A DNA stretch of 23,575 bases from CAYPHJ01 sp964410485 (GTDB lineage: Bacteria > Desulfobacterota > Binatia > UBA9968): contig CAYPHJ010000073.1 in the NCBI GenBank assembly GCA_964410485.1, positions 1 to 23,575 on the forward strand, given 5' to 3'. Made by a program: the position numbers and the translations under genes. Positions within the stretch are counted from its first letter, which is position 1; each line of letters begins with the position of its first letter. A model generated the notes under the pieces. The model was given only the letters and a program-made list of their open reading frames with translations. It searched no databases and had not been told where the DNA came from. Below, piece by piece: positions 8,201 through 14,587 of this stretch.

Positions 8201-9796
8201 CTTCGTTTGGCCGCTTCCTATGGTCCGCTGACGGTGCCCGGCGAAACGATTCCCATTAATCGTCGGACCGTGTCTGGTCGGGCGGTGACGGATCGACAAG
8301 TCATCCATGTTCATGACCTGGAGCCTGAGCGCGAGACCGAGTATCCGGAAGCAGCACGGGATGGATCCAGGACAATTCTCGGAATGCCATTGTTACGTGA
8401 GGGCTCTCCTATTGGATCTATTCTCATTCGGCGACTACGAGTTCAGCCGTTCACGGACAAACAGATAATGCTTCTTAAGACGTTCGCCGATCAGGCGGTG
8501 ATCGCGATCGAGAACGTGCGGCTGTTCAAAGAATTAGAAGCACGCACGCATGAGTTGGCGCGCTCAGTTGGAGAATTGAAAGCGTTGGGTGAAGTCGGCC
8601 AGGCAGTCAGCTCCACTTTGGATCTCGAAACCGTGCTCACCCGCATCGCCTCCCACGCCGTCCAACTGACCGGCGCGGCCGGAGGAGTCATCTACGAGTA
8701 CGACGAGGAGTCGGAGGAGTTTCATCTTCGCGGCAGCCGCCAGGTCGAAAAAGAATTTGTCGACGCGCTCCGCGCAAGCCCCATACGCTTGGGTGGAGGA
8801 GCTTTGGGGCAAGCGGCGTTGACGCGGACGCCGGTCGAGGTGGCGGACATTCTCGATGAGCGAGACTATAGCGCCACCCGGATGCGGCCCGTGTTGAGAC
8901 AGCTCGGATACCGCTCTTTGCTGGCCGTCCCACTTCTTCGCGAACAACAGATCATGGGAGGTTTGACCATCTTTCGCCGCACGCCCGGGAGCTTTCCTCC
9001 TGAGGTGGTTAATCTCCTTCAGACCTTTGCCACACAGTCAGTTCTGGCGATTCAGAACGCGCGCTTGTTCCGCGAGATCGAGGACAAGAGCCGCCAGATC
9101 GAGGCCGCCAACCGCCATAAATCCGAATTCCTTGCCAACATGTCCCACGAGCTTCGCACACCGCTGAACGCCATTATTGGCTTCTCCGAAGTTTTGGGGG
9201 AAAGGATGTTTGGCGAGCTAAACGACAAACAAGCCGAGTACACCGACGATATTCTCTCCTCCGGCCGCCATCTTTTGTCTCTCATCAACGAGATCCTCGA
9301 TCTCTCCAAGGTCGAAGCCGGCCGCATGGAGCTGGAACTAGCATCGTTCGATCTGCCGTTGGCCATCGACAACGCCCGCACGTTTGTGCGGGAGAGAGCC
9401 GTCAAGCACGGCATCACGCTTGACGTCTCGGTGGACGAGCGGCTCGGTGAGTTTATGGGCGATGAGAGAAAGATCAAGCAGATTCTTCTCAATTTACTCT
9501 CCAACGCAGTGAAGTTCACCCCGGAGGGAGGACGAATCGGGATCAATGCAAGGCAAGTTAACGGTGCCGTAGAGATCTCGGTCAGTGACACAGGGATCGG
9601 AATAGCTCCGGAGGATCAGGCAACGATTTTTGAGGAATTTCGCCAGGTGGGGGGCGACTACGCGCACAAGAAGGAAGGGACGGGTCTCGGGCTGACCTTG
9701 GCCAAGAAGTTTGTTGAGCTGCATGGGGGGAAGATCTGGGTAGAGAGCGAGGTGGGGAAAGGCAGTAAGTTTACGTTTACGCTACCGATCAGATAA
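2255..9796 (+). CDS. Giant soluble sensor histidine kinase with 13 tandem GAF domains
   Basis: This 2513-residue protein has a basic, coiled N-terminus (1-55). Thirteen GAF domains follow, ending near residues 212, 384, 550, 723, 895, 1067, 1234, 1407, 1580, 1751, 1927, 2092 and 2273. HisKA comes next, with phospho-acceptor H2298 in NMSHELRTPL, and then HATPase_c with the N box (N2413, N2417), G1 (DTGIGIAPED) and G2 (GTGLGL). There is no membrane segment, HAMP, PAS or receiver domain, so it should be cytosolic and act through a separate regulator. GAFs 3, 5, 7 and 9 are one subtype (REALEHQTAT, ISRSPTDVQPVLDA, AARVCGIDD, REHGTLH.PD). The interleaved ones are another (QQTATSEILGVIASSPT, HI.D). 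Each domain closes with FADQAVIAIENVRLF or a close variant. GAF ligands are unknown. No frameshift was seen in the 7.5 kb frame. Confidence 0.97.
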   Translation: MKTTRKKPRKKSTAKRITLSSGESIAALRKIIAAQDKTIAAQAQELRQAAEQQNATSEVLRMIATAPEKLQAMLDTLAERAARLCESYDAVIQRVDGDFLLRAAHFGPVPLGEIPLPLSRDLPSGRAVVDRRTVHVDDVLSEIESEFRDVGAIQRRSGSRTVLATPLLSKGIPIGVIMIRRTEVRPFSEKQISLLKTFADQAVIALENGRLFQELKEALEQQTATSEILGVIASSPTNIQPVLDTVAERAARLCDSGDAQIYRVEGDVIQKVARHGTVAPILSVGETRPLTGTWLIGRAILRREPIHIHDSLTVLDEDYAEARLADERLGIHTLLAVPLLREEAAIGAIMIRRTEVRPFTEKQIALLRTFADQAVIAIENVRLIQQRNAELREALEHQTATAEVLGIISRSPTDVQPVLDAIVESAARVCGIDDVVLRLHEGNTMVPRAHFGSIPIGRVEISIDEPHHRWMREHGTLHVPDARAQNDFPTLGPSRAWRTFLAAPLRQHGELIGTLNARRADVRPFTPAQIKLLETFADQAVIAIENARLFQELKEALEQQTATSEVLRVIASSPTELQPVLDTLIANAVRLSGATKGHVRQYDGAFHRVVAHYGETAEMIATLRANPLPASPELPAARALVGGKPIHILDVRSETGVHLDLARQMGTRTMLAVPLLREGVNIGSLTIWREVVEPFTDRQIELVKIFADQAVIAIENVRLFKELQERNTELREALEHQTATAEVLRIISRSPSDVQPVLDAIVESAARVCGIDDVVLRLREGDAMVARAHFGSVPIAYGREAISVNELHHRWIEEHGTLHVPDVRARRDEFPTLAASSGARSRTFLMVPLRQGGAVTGMLSARRIEARPFTPAQIKLLETFADQAVIALENVRLFQELKEALEQQTATSEILGVIASSPTNLQPVMDAIAESAARLCNSNDAQIYHVETDLMRKVAHYGDIPVERVVGETQPIARGSATGRAILERTTVHIHDMMAEREEDWPDVWGIHQRLGIPTVLAVPLLRESIPIGAIMIRRTELRPFGEKQIALLKTFADQAVIAIENVRLFKELQERNAELREALEHQTATSEVLGIISRSPTDVQPVLDAIVESAARVCGIDDVALRLREGEQMVSRAHFGLVPIPSVEIGLDAPPVRWIREHGTLHIPDIRAQTDVLLVAPDSKRTFLIIPLRLQGELIGALIARRTEVRPFTPAQIKLLETFADQAVIAIENVRLFNELKEALEQQTATSEILGVIASSPTDLQPVLDAVAKNAARLCEATDAQIQQVEGDVFMTVASFGPFPPTHAKRPLDRSIPGGRAIIDQQIIHIPDLEAVRESEYPGARGGRRPGGPSMVLRTVLAMPLIREGTPIGSILIRRTEVKPFTDKQIALLKGFADQAVIAIENVRLFKELQDRNAELREALEHQTATSEVLGIISRSPTDVQPVLDAIVESAARVCGIDDVVLRLQQGNVMVRRAHFGPLEVPDVRVEISVDAPEYRWIREHGTLHIPDTETLRNEFPDLGIIAGFHSFLAAPLRQQGQVIGTLNARRIEVRPFSPAQIKLLETFANQAVIALENVTLFQELKESLEQQTATSDILRVISSSPTDIQPVLNTIAENAARLCDAKDALMFRVEGDVHERVAVYGSIPAPAIGTRGPITRGTPVGRAIVDRQTIHVHDITAELDTEYGEYRSLQQATGTRTLLSTPMMRDGIPVGVIHIRRTEVRPFSDKQIALVTTFADQAVIALENVRLFKELEDRNRQLTEALEQQTATSEILQAIAGSPTNIQPVLDTVAENAARLCNADDALIFRVDSDALRATAHYGKIPLPPNSDTLPLDRNTVAGRAVVDCQMLHIHDVTAVPESELPARPARQRGTRTMLVMPLLREGSAIGVILMRRDEVLPFSEKQIALLKTFADQAVIAIENVRLFKELKESLEQQTATSQILGVIASSPTDIQPVLDTVAETSARLCDSTDAHLRLIDGNMLRLAASYGPLTVPGETIPINRRTVSGRAVTDRQVIHVHDLEPERETEYPEAARDGSRTILGMPLLREGSPIGSILIRRLRVQPFTDKQIMLLKTFADQAVIAIENVRLFKELEARTHELARSVGELKALGEVGQAVSSTLDLETVLTRIASHAVQLTGAAGGVIYEYDEESEEFHLRGSRQVEKEFVDALRASPIRLGGGALGQAALTRTPVEVADILDERDYSATRMRPVLRQLGYRSLLAVPLLREQQIMGGLTIFRRTPGSFPPEVVNLLQTFATQSVLAIQNARLFREIEDKSRQIEAANRHKSEFLANMSHELRTPLNAIIGFSEVLGERMFGELNDKQAEYTDDILSSGRHLLSLINEILDLSKVEAGRMELELASFDLPLAIDNARTFVRERAVKHGITLDVSVDERLGEFMGDERKIKQILLNLLSNAVKFTPEGGRIGINARQVNGAVEISVSDTGIGIAPEDQATIFEEFRQVGGDYAHKKEGTGLGLTLAKKFVELHGGKIWVESEVGKGSKFTFTLPIR

Positions 9797-9801
9797 GGAT
9801 G

Positions 9802-9866
9802 TTTTCCCGCAAAGGCGCAAAGACGCTAAGTTATGCCCTTTGCGCCTTAGCGCCTTTGCGGGAAAA
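9802..9866. repeat. Large hairpin repeat (CGCAAAGGCGC family) after the giant kinase
   Basis: Arms TTTTCCCGCAAAGGCGC (9802-9818) and GCGCCTTTGCGGGAAAA (9850-9866) are perfectly complementary over 17 bases, and the inner CAAAGACGCTAAG/CTTTGCGCCTTAG segments give alternative pairing. It starts 6 bases after the kinase stop. It may act as a transcript-end structure, although the downstream T-run is poor. Degenerate relatives lie at 341-388 and 22304-22330. Confidence 0.8.
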
Positions 9867-9945
9867 TTATACGAACTTTTCTGGAAGGTTGAAGGAATTT
9901 ACGCGTCGGGAAAATGTCAGCGATAGCAGCGTGGAGGAGAGTCTT

Positions 9946-10356
9946 ATGAAGATCGACGGCGGATGTCATTGCGGCTATATCACTTACACTGCCGAAATCG
10001 ATCCTAAAAACGTTGGGATATGCCATTGTACGGATTGTCAGACCCTTTCGGGGACCGCCTTTCGCACGAGTGTGCCCGCGGCAAAAGACGCATTTAACTT
10101 ACTTACCGGAAAACCAAAGATCTATGTAAAGACTGCGGAAAGCGGGGCCAAGCGCGCCCAAGCCTTCTGTCCTGAGTGCGGCACGCCGATCTACGCGGCG
10201 GCGGCGAGCCACCCCGAGAGCTTCAACATACGAGTGGGAACGGCACGCCAGCGGGCCGAGCTCCGACCGAAGTCGCAGGGCTGGTGCCGGTCTGCATACG
10301 ACTGGGTAATGAATCTGCAGTCCATAAAGCAGTTTCCGAAACAGCGTACCAGTTGA
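9946..10356 (+). CDS. GFA/CENP-V family zinc-binding protein
   Basis: The product is 136 residues, the usual size of a single GFA domain (PF04828). Zinc ligands are visible as C7-H-C9 (GGCHCG), C26-H-C28 with C31 (CHCTDCQ) and C75/C78 (CPECG). The founding member of the family was described as glutathione-dependent formaldehyde-activating, but most members have no proven reaction, so the substrate is unknown. I chose ATG 9946, after GGAGGAGAG, because the protein then begins directly at the domain (MKIDGGCHCG). The frame is open back to ATG 9799, but that extension is just the translated hairpin repeat and is very likely spurious. It probably acts in the cytoplasm. Confidence 0.93.
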   Translation: MKIDGGCHCGYITYTAEIDPKNVGICHCTDCQTLSGTAFRTSVPAAKDAFNLLTGKPKIYVKTAESGAKRAQAFCPECGTPIYAAAASHPESFNIRVGTARQRAELRPKSQGWCRSAYDWVMNLQSIKQFPKQRTS

Positions 10357-10478
10357 AGGTATTCCGAGCAGTGGCATTCTGGACTTTCATAAGCAGTGCG
10401 CTACTAGCGTTTTCCGGATGCCTTGTGTCTGCGCATTCAAGCAGTTCACCGGGAACTTGGCGCTTGGAATACCAGTAA
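10353..10478 (+). CDS. Possible 41-residue lipopeptide overlapping the GFA stop
   Basis: A TTG at 10353 overlaps the GFA TGA (10354-10356) and opens a frame reading a basic start, a hydrophobic stretch and a lipobox-like FSGC, then a short tail to TAA 10476-10478. It looks like the export signal of a small or truncated lipoprotein. There is no clear ribosome-binding site and I recognise no family. It could be a chance frame or the front of a decayed gene. Confidence 0.25.
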   Translation: MKVFRAVAFWTFISSALLAFSGCLVSAHSSSSPGTWRLEYQ

Positions 10479-10715
10479 TCAGCTCCGGAATCTGATAGCC
10501 GAGCGGGGGCAGTCGCTGGAACCGAACACGGAGTCGAATCAATAATCACGCGGTGTCGCAAGCAATTGGCGATTCTCGCTCCGCATCGCGTTGACAGCTG
10601 TCCGGCTTTTGGCTATGAGGCCGTTTGTGTACAAGCTAATTGTGTTTCCATCCTTGATACACTCAAGCTGACTTCCCTATTCAAACCGACATAGCTGAGA
10701 CGGAGGAGCAGGACG
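10479..10715. other. Spacer upstream of the flavin oxidoreductase
   Basis: Together with the doubtful lipopeptide frame, this makes about 360 bases without a firm gene. The only signal I can support is the promoter at 10591-10619. Confidence 0.5.
10591..10619 (+). promoter_or_regulatory. Candidate sigma70 promoter of the flavin oxidoreductase
   Basis: Perfect TTGACA (10591-10596), a 17-base spacer and TATGAG (10614-10619) imply a start near 10626 and a leader of about 90 bases to the ATG at 10716. The -35 and spacing are ideal and the -10 matches at four of six positions. Confidence 0.45.
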
Positions 10716-12122
10716 ATGGTAGCCTTGCGAGTAACCACAAACACAGACACCGATGCACTCCTGGAGGAAACCGCTATCGTTGCATTTAAATCGAACTTAC
10801 GCGGGCAGGTGCTCTGCCCTGGTGACAATGGCTACGATGACGCCCGCAAGGTTTACAATGGCATGATCGACAAGTGGCCGGCGATCATTGCCCGCTGCAC
10901 GGGCGTTGCCGACGTGATTGCCGCCGTCAATTTTGCGCGCACCAACAACCTGCTTCTGTCTGTACGTGGCGGCGGCCACGGTGTCGCTGGCAACGCCGTG
11001 TGCGAGGGCGGCCTCATGATAGACCTGTCTCCTATGAAAGGCATCCGTGTGAACCCGGTGGGCCACACCGTTCGGGCAGAAGCGGGCGTCACCTGGGGCG
11101 AACTGGACAGGGAAACGCAGGCCTTCGGTCTCGCGACGACTGGCGGAATTTATTCTGGGACGGGTATCGCGGGTCTCACGCTGGGGGGTGGTATAGGTTA
11201 TCTCAACCGCAAGTACGCGCTTGCCTGTGACAATCTCATCTCGGCCGATGTGGTGACCGCAGATGGTCGCTTTCTGCTGGCTAGCGCCAGCGAAAACGCC
11301 GATCTTTACTGGGCGTTGCAAGGCGGTGGTGGCAACTTCGGCGTGGTTACTTCTTTTGAATATCGGATTCACTCTGTCGGTCCGGTGCTCGGCGGGATGG
11401 TGATGTATCCACTGGAACGAGCGAAAGATGTCTTGAATTTCTACCGGGAGTTCACACGCACAGCACCGGACGAGCTAAGAGTCGATGCGGTTGTCGGGGC
11501 TCTACCTCCTGGGCCTGGGGTAGCCATCATCGTTTGTTATTGCGGACCGATCGAGGAAGGCGAACGAATGGTGCGACCACTACGCGAGTTCCGTTCTCCG
11601 GTTGCTGACACCATCGCGGTCGTGTCCTATGCCACCGTGCAAACCCTACTCGATGCTGCCCTCCCGCCTGGCAACCTGAATTACTGGAAGAGCAATTTCT
11701 TCAAGGACCTAAGCGACGAAGCGATTGAAGCGCTCGTGGACCACGTTAGCGATCTTCCCGCGTTACCATCCACGGTGGCTTCCATGGTTGCCATCGAGCA
11801 TCTTGGCGGCGCGATCAGCCGCGTCGGTCAAACGCAGACTGCGTTCAGTCACAGAGACGCGCAGTACTGTTGCCTTGTCCTAAGCGTCTGGAAAGCCCAG
11901 AGCGAGTCGACGCAGCATATTCAGTGGGCGCGCAACGTGTGGGGCGCGATGCTGCCTTTCCTCTCGGAAGGTGTGTACGTCAACTATCTTGGCGAAGGCG
12001 AAGGTGAAGGCCGAGTGATGGCAGCGTACGGTAGCAACTATCAGCGCCTCGCAACGATCAAGAGCAAGTACGACCCCGCGAACCTATTCCGCCTCAATCA
12101 GAACATCAAACCGAGCGTATGA
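10716..12122 (+). CDS. FAD-linked oxidoreductase (PCMH/VAO fold with C-terminal BBE domain)
   Basis: This 468-residue protein matches the length and order of berberine-bridge-type oxidases. The N-terminal FAD-binding half carries RGGGHGVAG (84-92), where H88 is the expected covalent flavin attachment site, followed by GLTLGGGIGYL and the GGGGNFGVVT loop. The C-terminal BBE segment is recognisable as YVNYLGEGE, then AYGSNYQRL and KYDPANLFRLNQNI. The second cysteine attachment seen in bicovalent members is not apparent after the TTGGIYSGTG stretch, so a single histidyl link is more likely. Members oxidise alcohols, sugars or alkaloids with O2; the substrate cannot be told. There is no signal peptide. 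GGAGGA lies 8 bases before ATG 10716. Confidence 0.93.
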   Translation: MVALRVTTNTDTDALLEETAIVAFKSNLRGQVLCPGDNGYDDARKVYNGMIDKWPAIIARCTGVADVIAAVNFARTNNLLLSVRGGGHGVAGNAVCEGGLMIDLSPMKGIRVNPVGHTVRAEAGVTWGELDRETQAFGLATTGGIYSGTGIAGLTLGGGIGYLNRKYALACDNLISADVVTADGRFLLASASENADLYWALQGGGGNFGVVTSFEYRIHSVGPVLGGMVMYPLERAKDVLNFYREFTRTAPDELRVDAVVGALPPGPGVAIIVCYCGPIEEGERMVRPLREFRSPVADTIAVVSYATVQTLLDAALPPGNLNYWKSNFFKDLSDEAIEALVDHVSDLPALPSTVASMVAIEHLGGAISRVGQTQTAFSHRDAQYCCLVLSVWKAQSESTQHIQWARNVWGAMLPFLSEGVYVNYLGEGEGEGRVMAAYGSNYQRLATIKSKYDPANLFRLNQNIKPSV

Positions 12123-12421
12123 GGGCAACCGGCGGGTCTACGCTGGCATGCGAGAGACGCGCTCGCTGACCACATTGACACCACTACAACAGTCTTCACA
12201 AAAATAAACCCACGCCCCGCCAAGTGTCTACGGAAGTTAATGTGTTGTCTACGAGGGTTACACTGACCACCGTACCGGCGACCGAGTGATGTCGGAACAA
12301 TGCTTGAAGTTTCACGAAAACCTAACTTTCAAGCGGAAAAACCGTTTGGCATAGGTCTTGCGCAGCTATGCTTCTAGTCTGCCCCAAATCCGAGCTGGAG
12401 TTATAGAGGGAGGATCTAGCC
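12123..12421. other. Spacer with a weak hairpin
   Basis: No gene is seen. CTTGAAGT (12303-12310) and AACTTTCAAG (12324-12333) can form an imperfect hairpin in the leader of the next gene, and GTCTACG occurs twice at about 12225 and 12246. Neither has an evident function. Confidence 0.4.
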
Positions 12422-12904
12422 ATGCGCAAAATGATCCTGATTGCCGCTAGAAGACAGAACCAGATTGAGGAGGTTGTGCCTCACCTTAGGAACGCTGCGA
12501 AAGCCAGGACGCCCGTTGTTTTCCTCGTTCGCTATCATGTGCGCAGTTTTCAGCTATCCTGCCTAAGCTCCGTGGATGCCCTGCAGCCCGGAGCGTCGGC
12601 TGCATTAGCGGCTAGATACCCCTCTTTTGGACCACAGGCTCAATTGACCAAACACTGGATTTTCGCCGCCTGCGAAGCTTTATCCAGGCAAGGAATGGAT
12701 GTGAGGATGCATTTTTATACCGGCTCCTTGCGAAGAGCGATTAAAAAATACACAGCTCAGGAGGACGTTCAGCTCATCATCATGCCGAAGGGAGCAATCT
12801 CACGGCTTATGAGGTTTGTGGGCAGAATTCTCCCTCTGTTCCGGTTCTCAAAGCCTGCCCAAATTCCACCTGCGCGTTTGTTTCGCTCGGACGCAGCCGC
12901 TTAG
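12422..12904 (+). CDS. Unrecognised 160-residue soluble protein (possibly universal-stress-like fold)
   Basis: The start is well supported by AGGGAGGA at 12407-12414, seven bases before ATG 12422. The opening strand-helix-strand (KMILIAARR, VVPHLRNAAK, VVFLVRYHVR) and the later VQLIIMPKGAISRLMRF resemble an alpha/beta Rossmann-type fold such as the UspA group, but the ATP-binding G-x2-G-x9-G motif is not evident. I do not assign a function. It has no signal peptide and no membrane segment, and the C-terminus is basic and proline-rich. It seems to be a single-gene unit between the oxidoreductase and the broken gene at 13213. Confidence 0.75.
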   Translation: MRKMILIAARRQNQIEEVVPHLRNAAKARTPVVFLVRYHVRSFQLSCLSSVDALQPGASAALAARYPSFGPQAQLTKHWIFAACEALSRQGMDVRMHFYTGSLRRAIKKYTAQEDVQLIIMPKGAISRLMRFVGRILPLFRFSKPAQIPPARLFRSDAAA

Positions 12905-13212
12905 CGCTTGGGAATCCGTATATCATTGCACGTTCAAAAGCACAGTTCCCTGTAAAACGGCCAGGTGTCGGCTCACCAGTTCGCCTGAGTGAACCATTGC
13001 GCCTGATACCGGGGCTTGGGACTAGACAGTTCTTGAACAGAAGCTGAGCCGAGAATCATCTCAGAGGCGGTGCTTGCCAGTCGAGGAAAAGAACCGCAAT
13101 CATCACTTGCAAATTGCTCTTGCCATCGATAAACGTCCAGCCGTATCGGTACTGGCTCAGGCTGAGCATGCGGCTCGTATTCCTTAATCACGGAGGTTTG
13201 CGGTGATTAATC
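12905..13212. other. Spacer ending in a stem-loop around a ribosome-binding site
   Basis: No recognisable gene is seen. A minus-strand frame (12973-13191, GTG start) has no known family and no good ribosome-binding site. At the right edge TTAATCAC (13184-13191) pairs with GTGATTAA (13203-13210), placing GGAGG (13192-13196) in the loop. Confidence 0.5.
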
Positions 13213-13654
13213 GTGATTAATATAAGTCGATGGCTTTTGGCCCTTGTTCTGGTATTGCCAGCTGGTGCGTTGACGTTGGCGCAAGTTGACCCAACAAAAG
13301 TCCTTATCGGTATCTGGGAGGGGCACATCGAGACGCCGAGGGGGAGTGACATTATATTAGTCGATATTAGTCATTAACTCGGTAAAGACGACAGGCGACG
13401 GTAAGTGGGTTGCACGAGGGAGGTTTGGTCCCCGGGATTATATAAGCACTGGGCCGGGCGGACAGGAAATGGATGTCAAAGCAAAGGGCAACGAGATATA
13501 TATCGAATTCGTGACGAAGGGTAAGAATCCAGTTCGTCTCAAACTTGTGAACCGCAATAAACTCGAAGGCACTATCAATATTATATTAAAACGTCCGGTC
13601 GACAGGAGAGTGTGGCTTGAAAAGGTGGCCCCGAAGGCCGGAGACGTTAAATAG
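13213..13654 (+). pseudogene. Broken gene for a small secreted protein
   Basis: From GTG 13213 the frame reads a clear signal peptide (ISRWLLALVLVLPAGALTLA, cleaved near residue 23) and a mature start QVDPTKVLIGIWEGHIETP. It then hits TAA at 13375-13377. Just before the stop is ATATTAGTC-g-ATATTAGTC (13354-13372). Deleting one 10-base unit restores one continuous frame through SVKTTGDGKWVARGRFGP to VWLEKVAPKAGDVK and TAG 13652-13654, giving 143 residues. A second duplication of the same form, GTGATTAAT-c-GTGATTAAT (13203-13221), has moved the start from 6 to 16 bases after GGAGG. Both mutations should stop expression. I recognise no named family. The intact product would be a small beta-rich periplasmic protein. 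Confidence 0.8.
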
Positions 13655-13735
13655 CGGCCGACCGTCTTGCGCGAATGGGCGACCATCTCGGATCGAGCCT
13701 CACAAGACTCGGGTGATGGAGCGCGATCAAGGTCT

Positions 13736-13894
13736 TTAGAACTCAACTAAGTGGTCCATTACTGTCGCGGCCCAGTTGCCTTGTACCGTGAGTATGGCCA
13801 AGGACTGTATGAAATGTAGGGAGAGCACGATCAGCCCGAAGACATAGAGCGCTCCTGCGGCAATGATAGGAAGAACTGAAAAATCGGTTTTCAT
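13736..13894 (-). CDS. Small single-span membrane peptide
   Basis: The product is 52 residues. A hydrophobic segment at about 8-33 (LPIIAAGALYVFGLIVLSLH) would make one inner-membrane helix, followed by a short, mildly acidic tail. I chose ATG at 13894 because AAGGGGG lies just before it on the minus strand. The frame stays open further upstream, but that part is arginine-rich and implausible. It lies 81 bases after the lipoprotein gene on the same strand, so the two are probably co-transcribed. No known family is recognised. Confidence 0.6.
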   Translation of the reverse strand: MKTDFSVLPIIAAGALYVFGLIVLSLHFIQSLAILTVQGNWAATVMDHLVEF

Positions 13895-13975
13895 CTGAGC
13901 CCCCTTCTGGCGCCGCCTGTGGGTCACTGCCCTGGTGACAGCGCGAGTCACCAATAGACTTCCGATAAATCTCAG

Positions 13976-14587
13976 TCACTCCCCTCCTCTGAAGTATGTG
14001 CTTCTCAATTCATCGCGGCGCGCTAGCTCTACTTCATTGTCGAGCTTCCTTCCGATCTCTTCAGCAGCACTGACCAGCTCGGCTGAGTCCAGCTTCCCGC
14101 TCACTGCTCTTTCAATTTCGGAGCGAATCTGTCTTCCAGGATCCCAAAAAAGTCCCCGAAAGGCGTTGCTGGCAAGACTTTCTAATTTTGCATGGATTCC
14201 CTTGAGTCCGCTCTCAACCTCTCCCCTACCCCGATCTCCATCGCCGCTTCGCAACTCCATTAATCCGAGGTAGAGACGAGCCGTGTGGTCTTGGTCATTG
14301 CTCGCTAGCGCCTTTGCAAGGACAATTTGAGCTTCGGCGAAATTTCCTGTCTCGTATTCGGCCCGCCCAAGATGAGTCAGCACACTCTCGCCAAGAGCGT
14401 CTGGGGCGTGGTAATTGGGATCGAGAGCGGCGGCCCGACGCAGGTATCTTACCGCAGCGGCCGGCTGGCCCGACTGCAGAGCAGTCCGGCCTTGTTGAAC
14501 ATCCTGTGTGACCTGTAAAGCCGAGCAGCTCGCAATGGAGATAAAGATGGAGAAGCTTCCAATTAACAGCAGATTTCTCGTGTTCAT
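13976..14587 (-). CDS. TPR-containing lipoprotein
   Basis: This 203-residue protein starts at ATG 14587, where GGGGAGGAAG gives a strong ribosome-binding site. An in-frame start 14 codons earlier would put charged residues before the export signal. The signal peptide ends in a good lipobox (IASC, Cys21), so the protein should be lipid-anchored. TPR-like helices cover about 30-110 (QQGRTALQSGQPAAAVRYLR, AEYETGNFAEAQIVLAKALA, ARLYLGLMELRSGDGDRGR). The C-terminal third is charged helix. Such lipoproteins usually scaffold envelope assemblies, but the partner here is unknown. It heads the minus-strand pair with the 52-residue membrane peptide. Confidence 0.85.
   Translation of the reverse strand: MNTRNLLLIGSFSIFISIASCSALQVTQDVQQGRTALQSGQPAAAVRYLRRAAALDPNYHAPDALGESVLTHLGRAEYETGNFAEAQIVLAKALASNDQDHTARLYLGLMELRSGDGDRGRGEVESGLKGIHAKLESLASNAFRGLFWDPGRQIRSEIERAVSGKLDSAELVSAAEEIGRKLDNEVELARRDELRSTYFRGGE

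Noticed and set aside
2880..8540. Regularly spaced repeats that might suggest a CRISPR array
   Set aside because: The spacing is about 500-520 bases and the repeats are the coding sequence of inter-GAF linkers in one frame.
9052..9591. A 179-codon minus-strand frame inside the kinase core, and many similar antisense frames across 2336-9724
   Set aside because: They mirror a strongly conserved coding strand, have no recognisable family and recur antisense to each GAF repeat, as expected from shared codon use.
11995..12012. GGCGAAGGCGAAGGTGAA microsatellite-like run in the oxidoreductase
   Set aside because: It codes for a GEGEGEG loop at a normal place in the BBE domain and keeps the frame; there is no sign of variability.
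12973..13191. A 72-codon minus-strand frame starting GTG
   Set aside because: It has no ribosome-binding site and no recognisable motif, and it shares its start region with the broken plus-strand gene.
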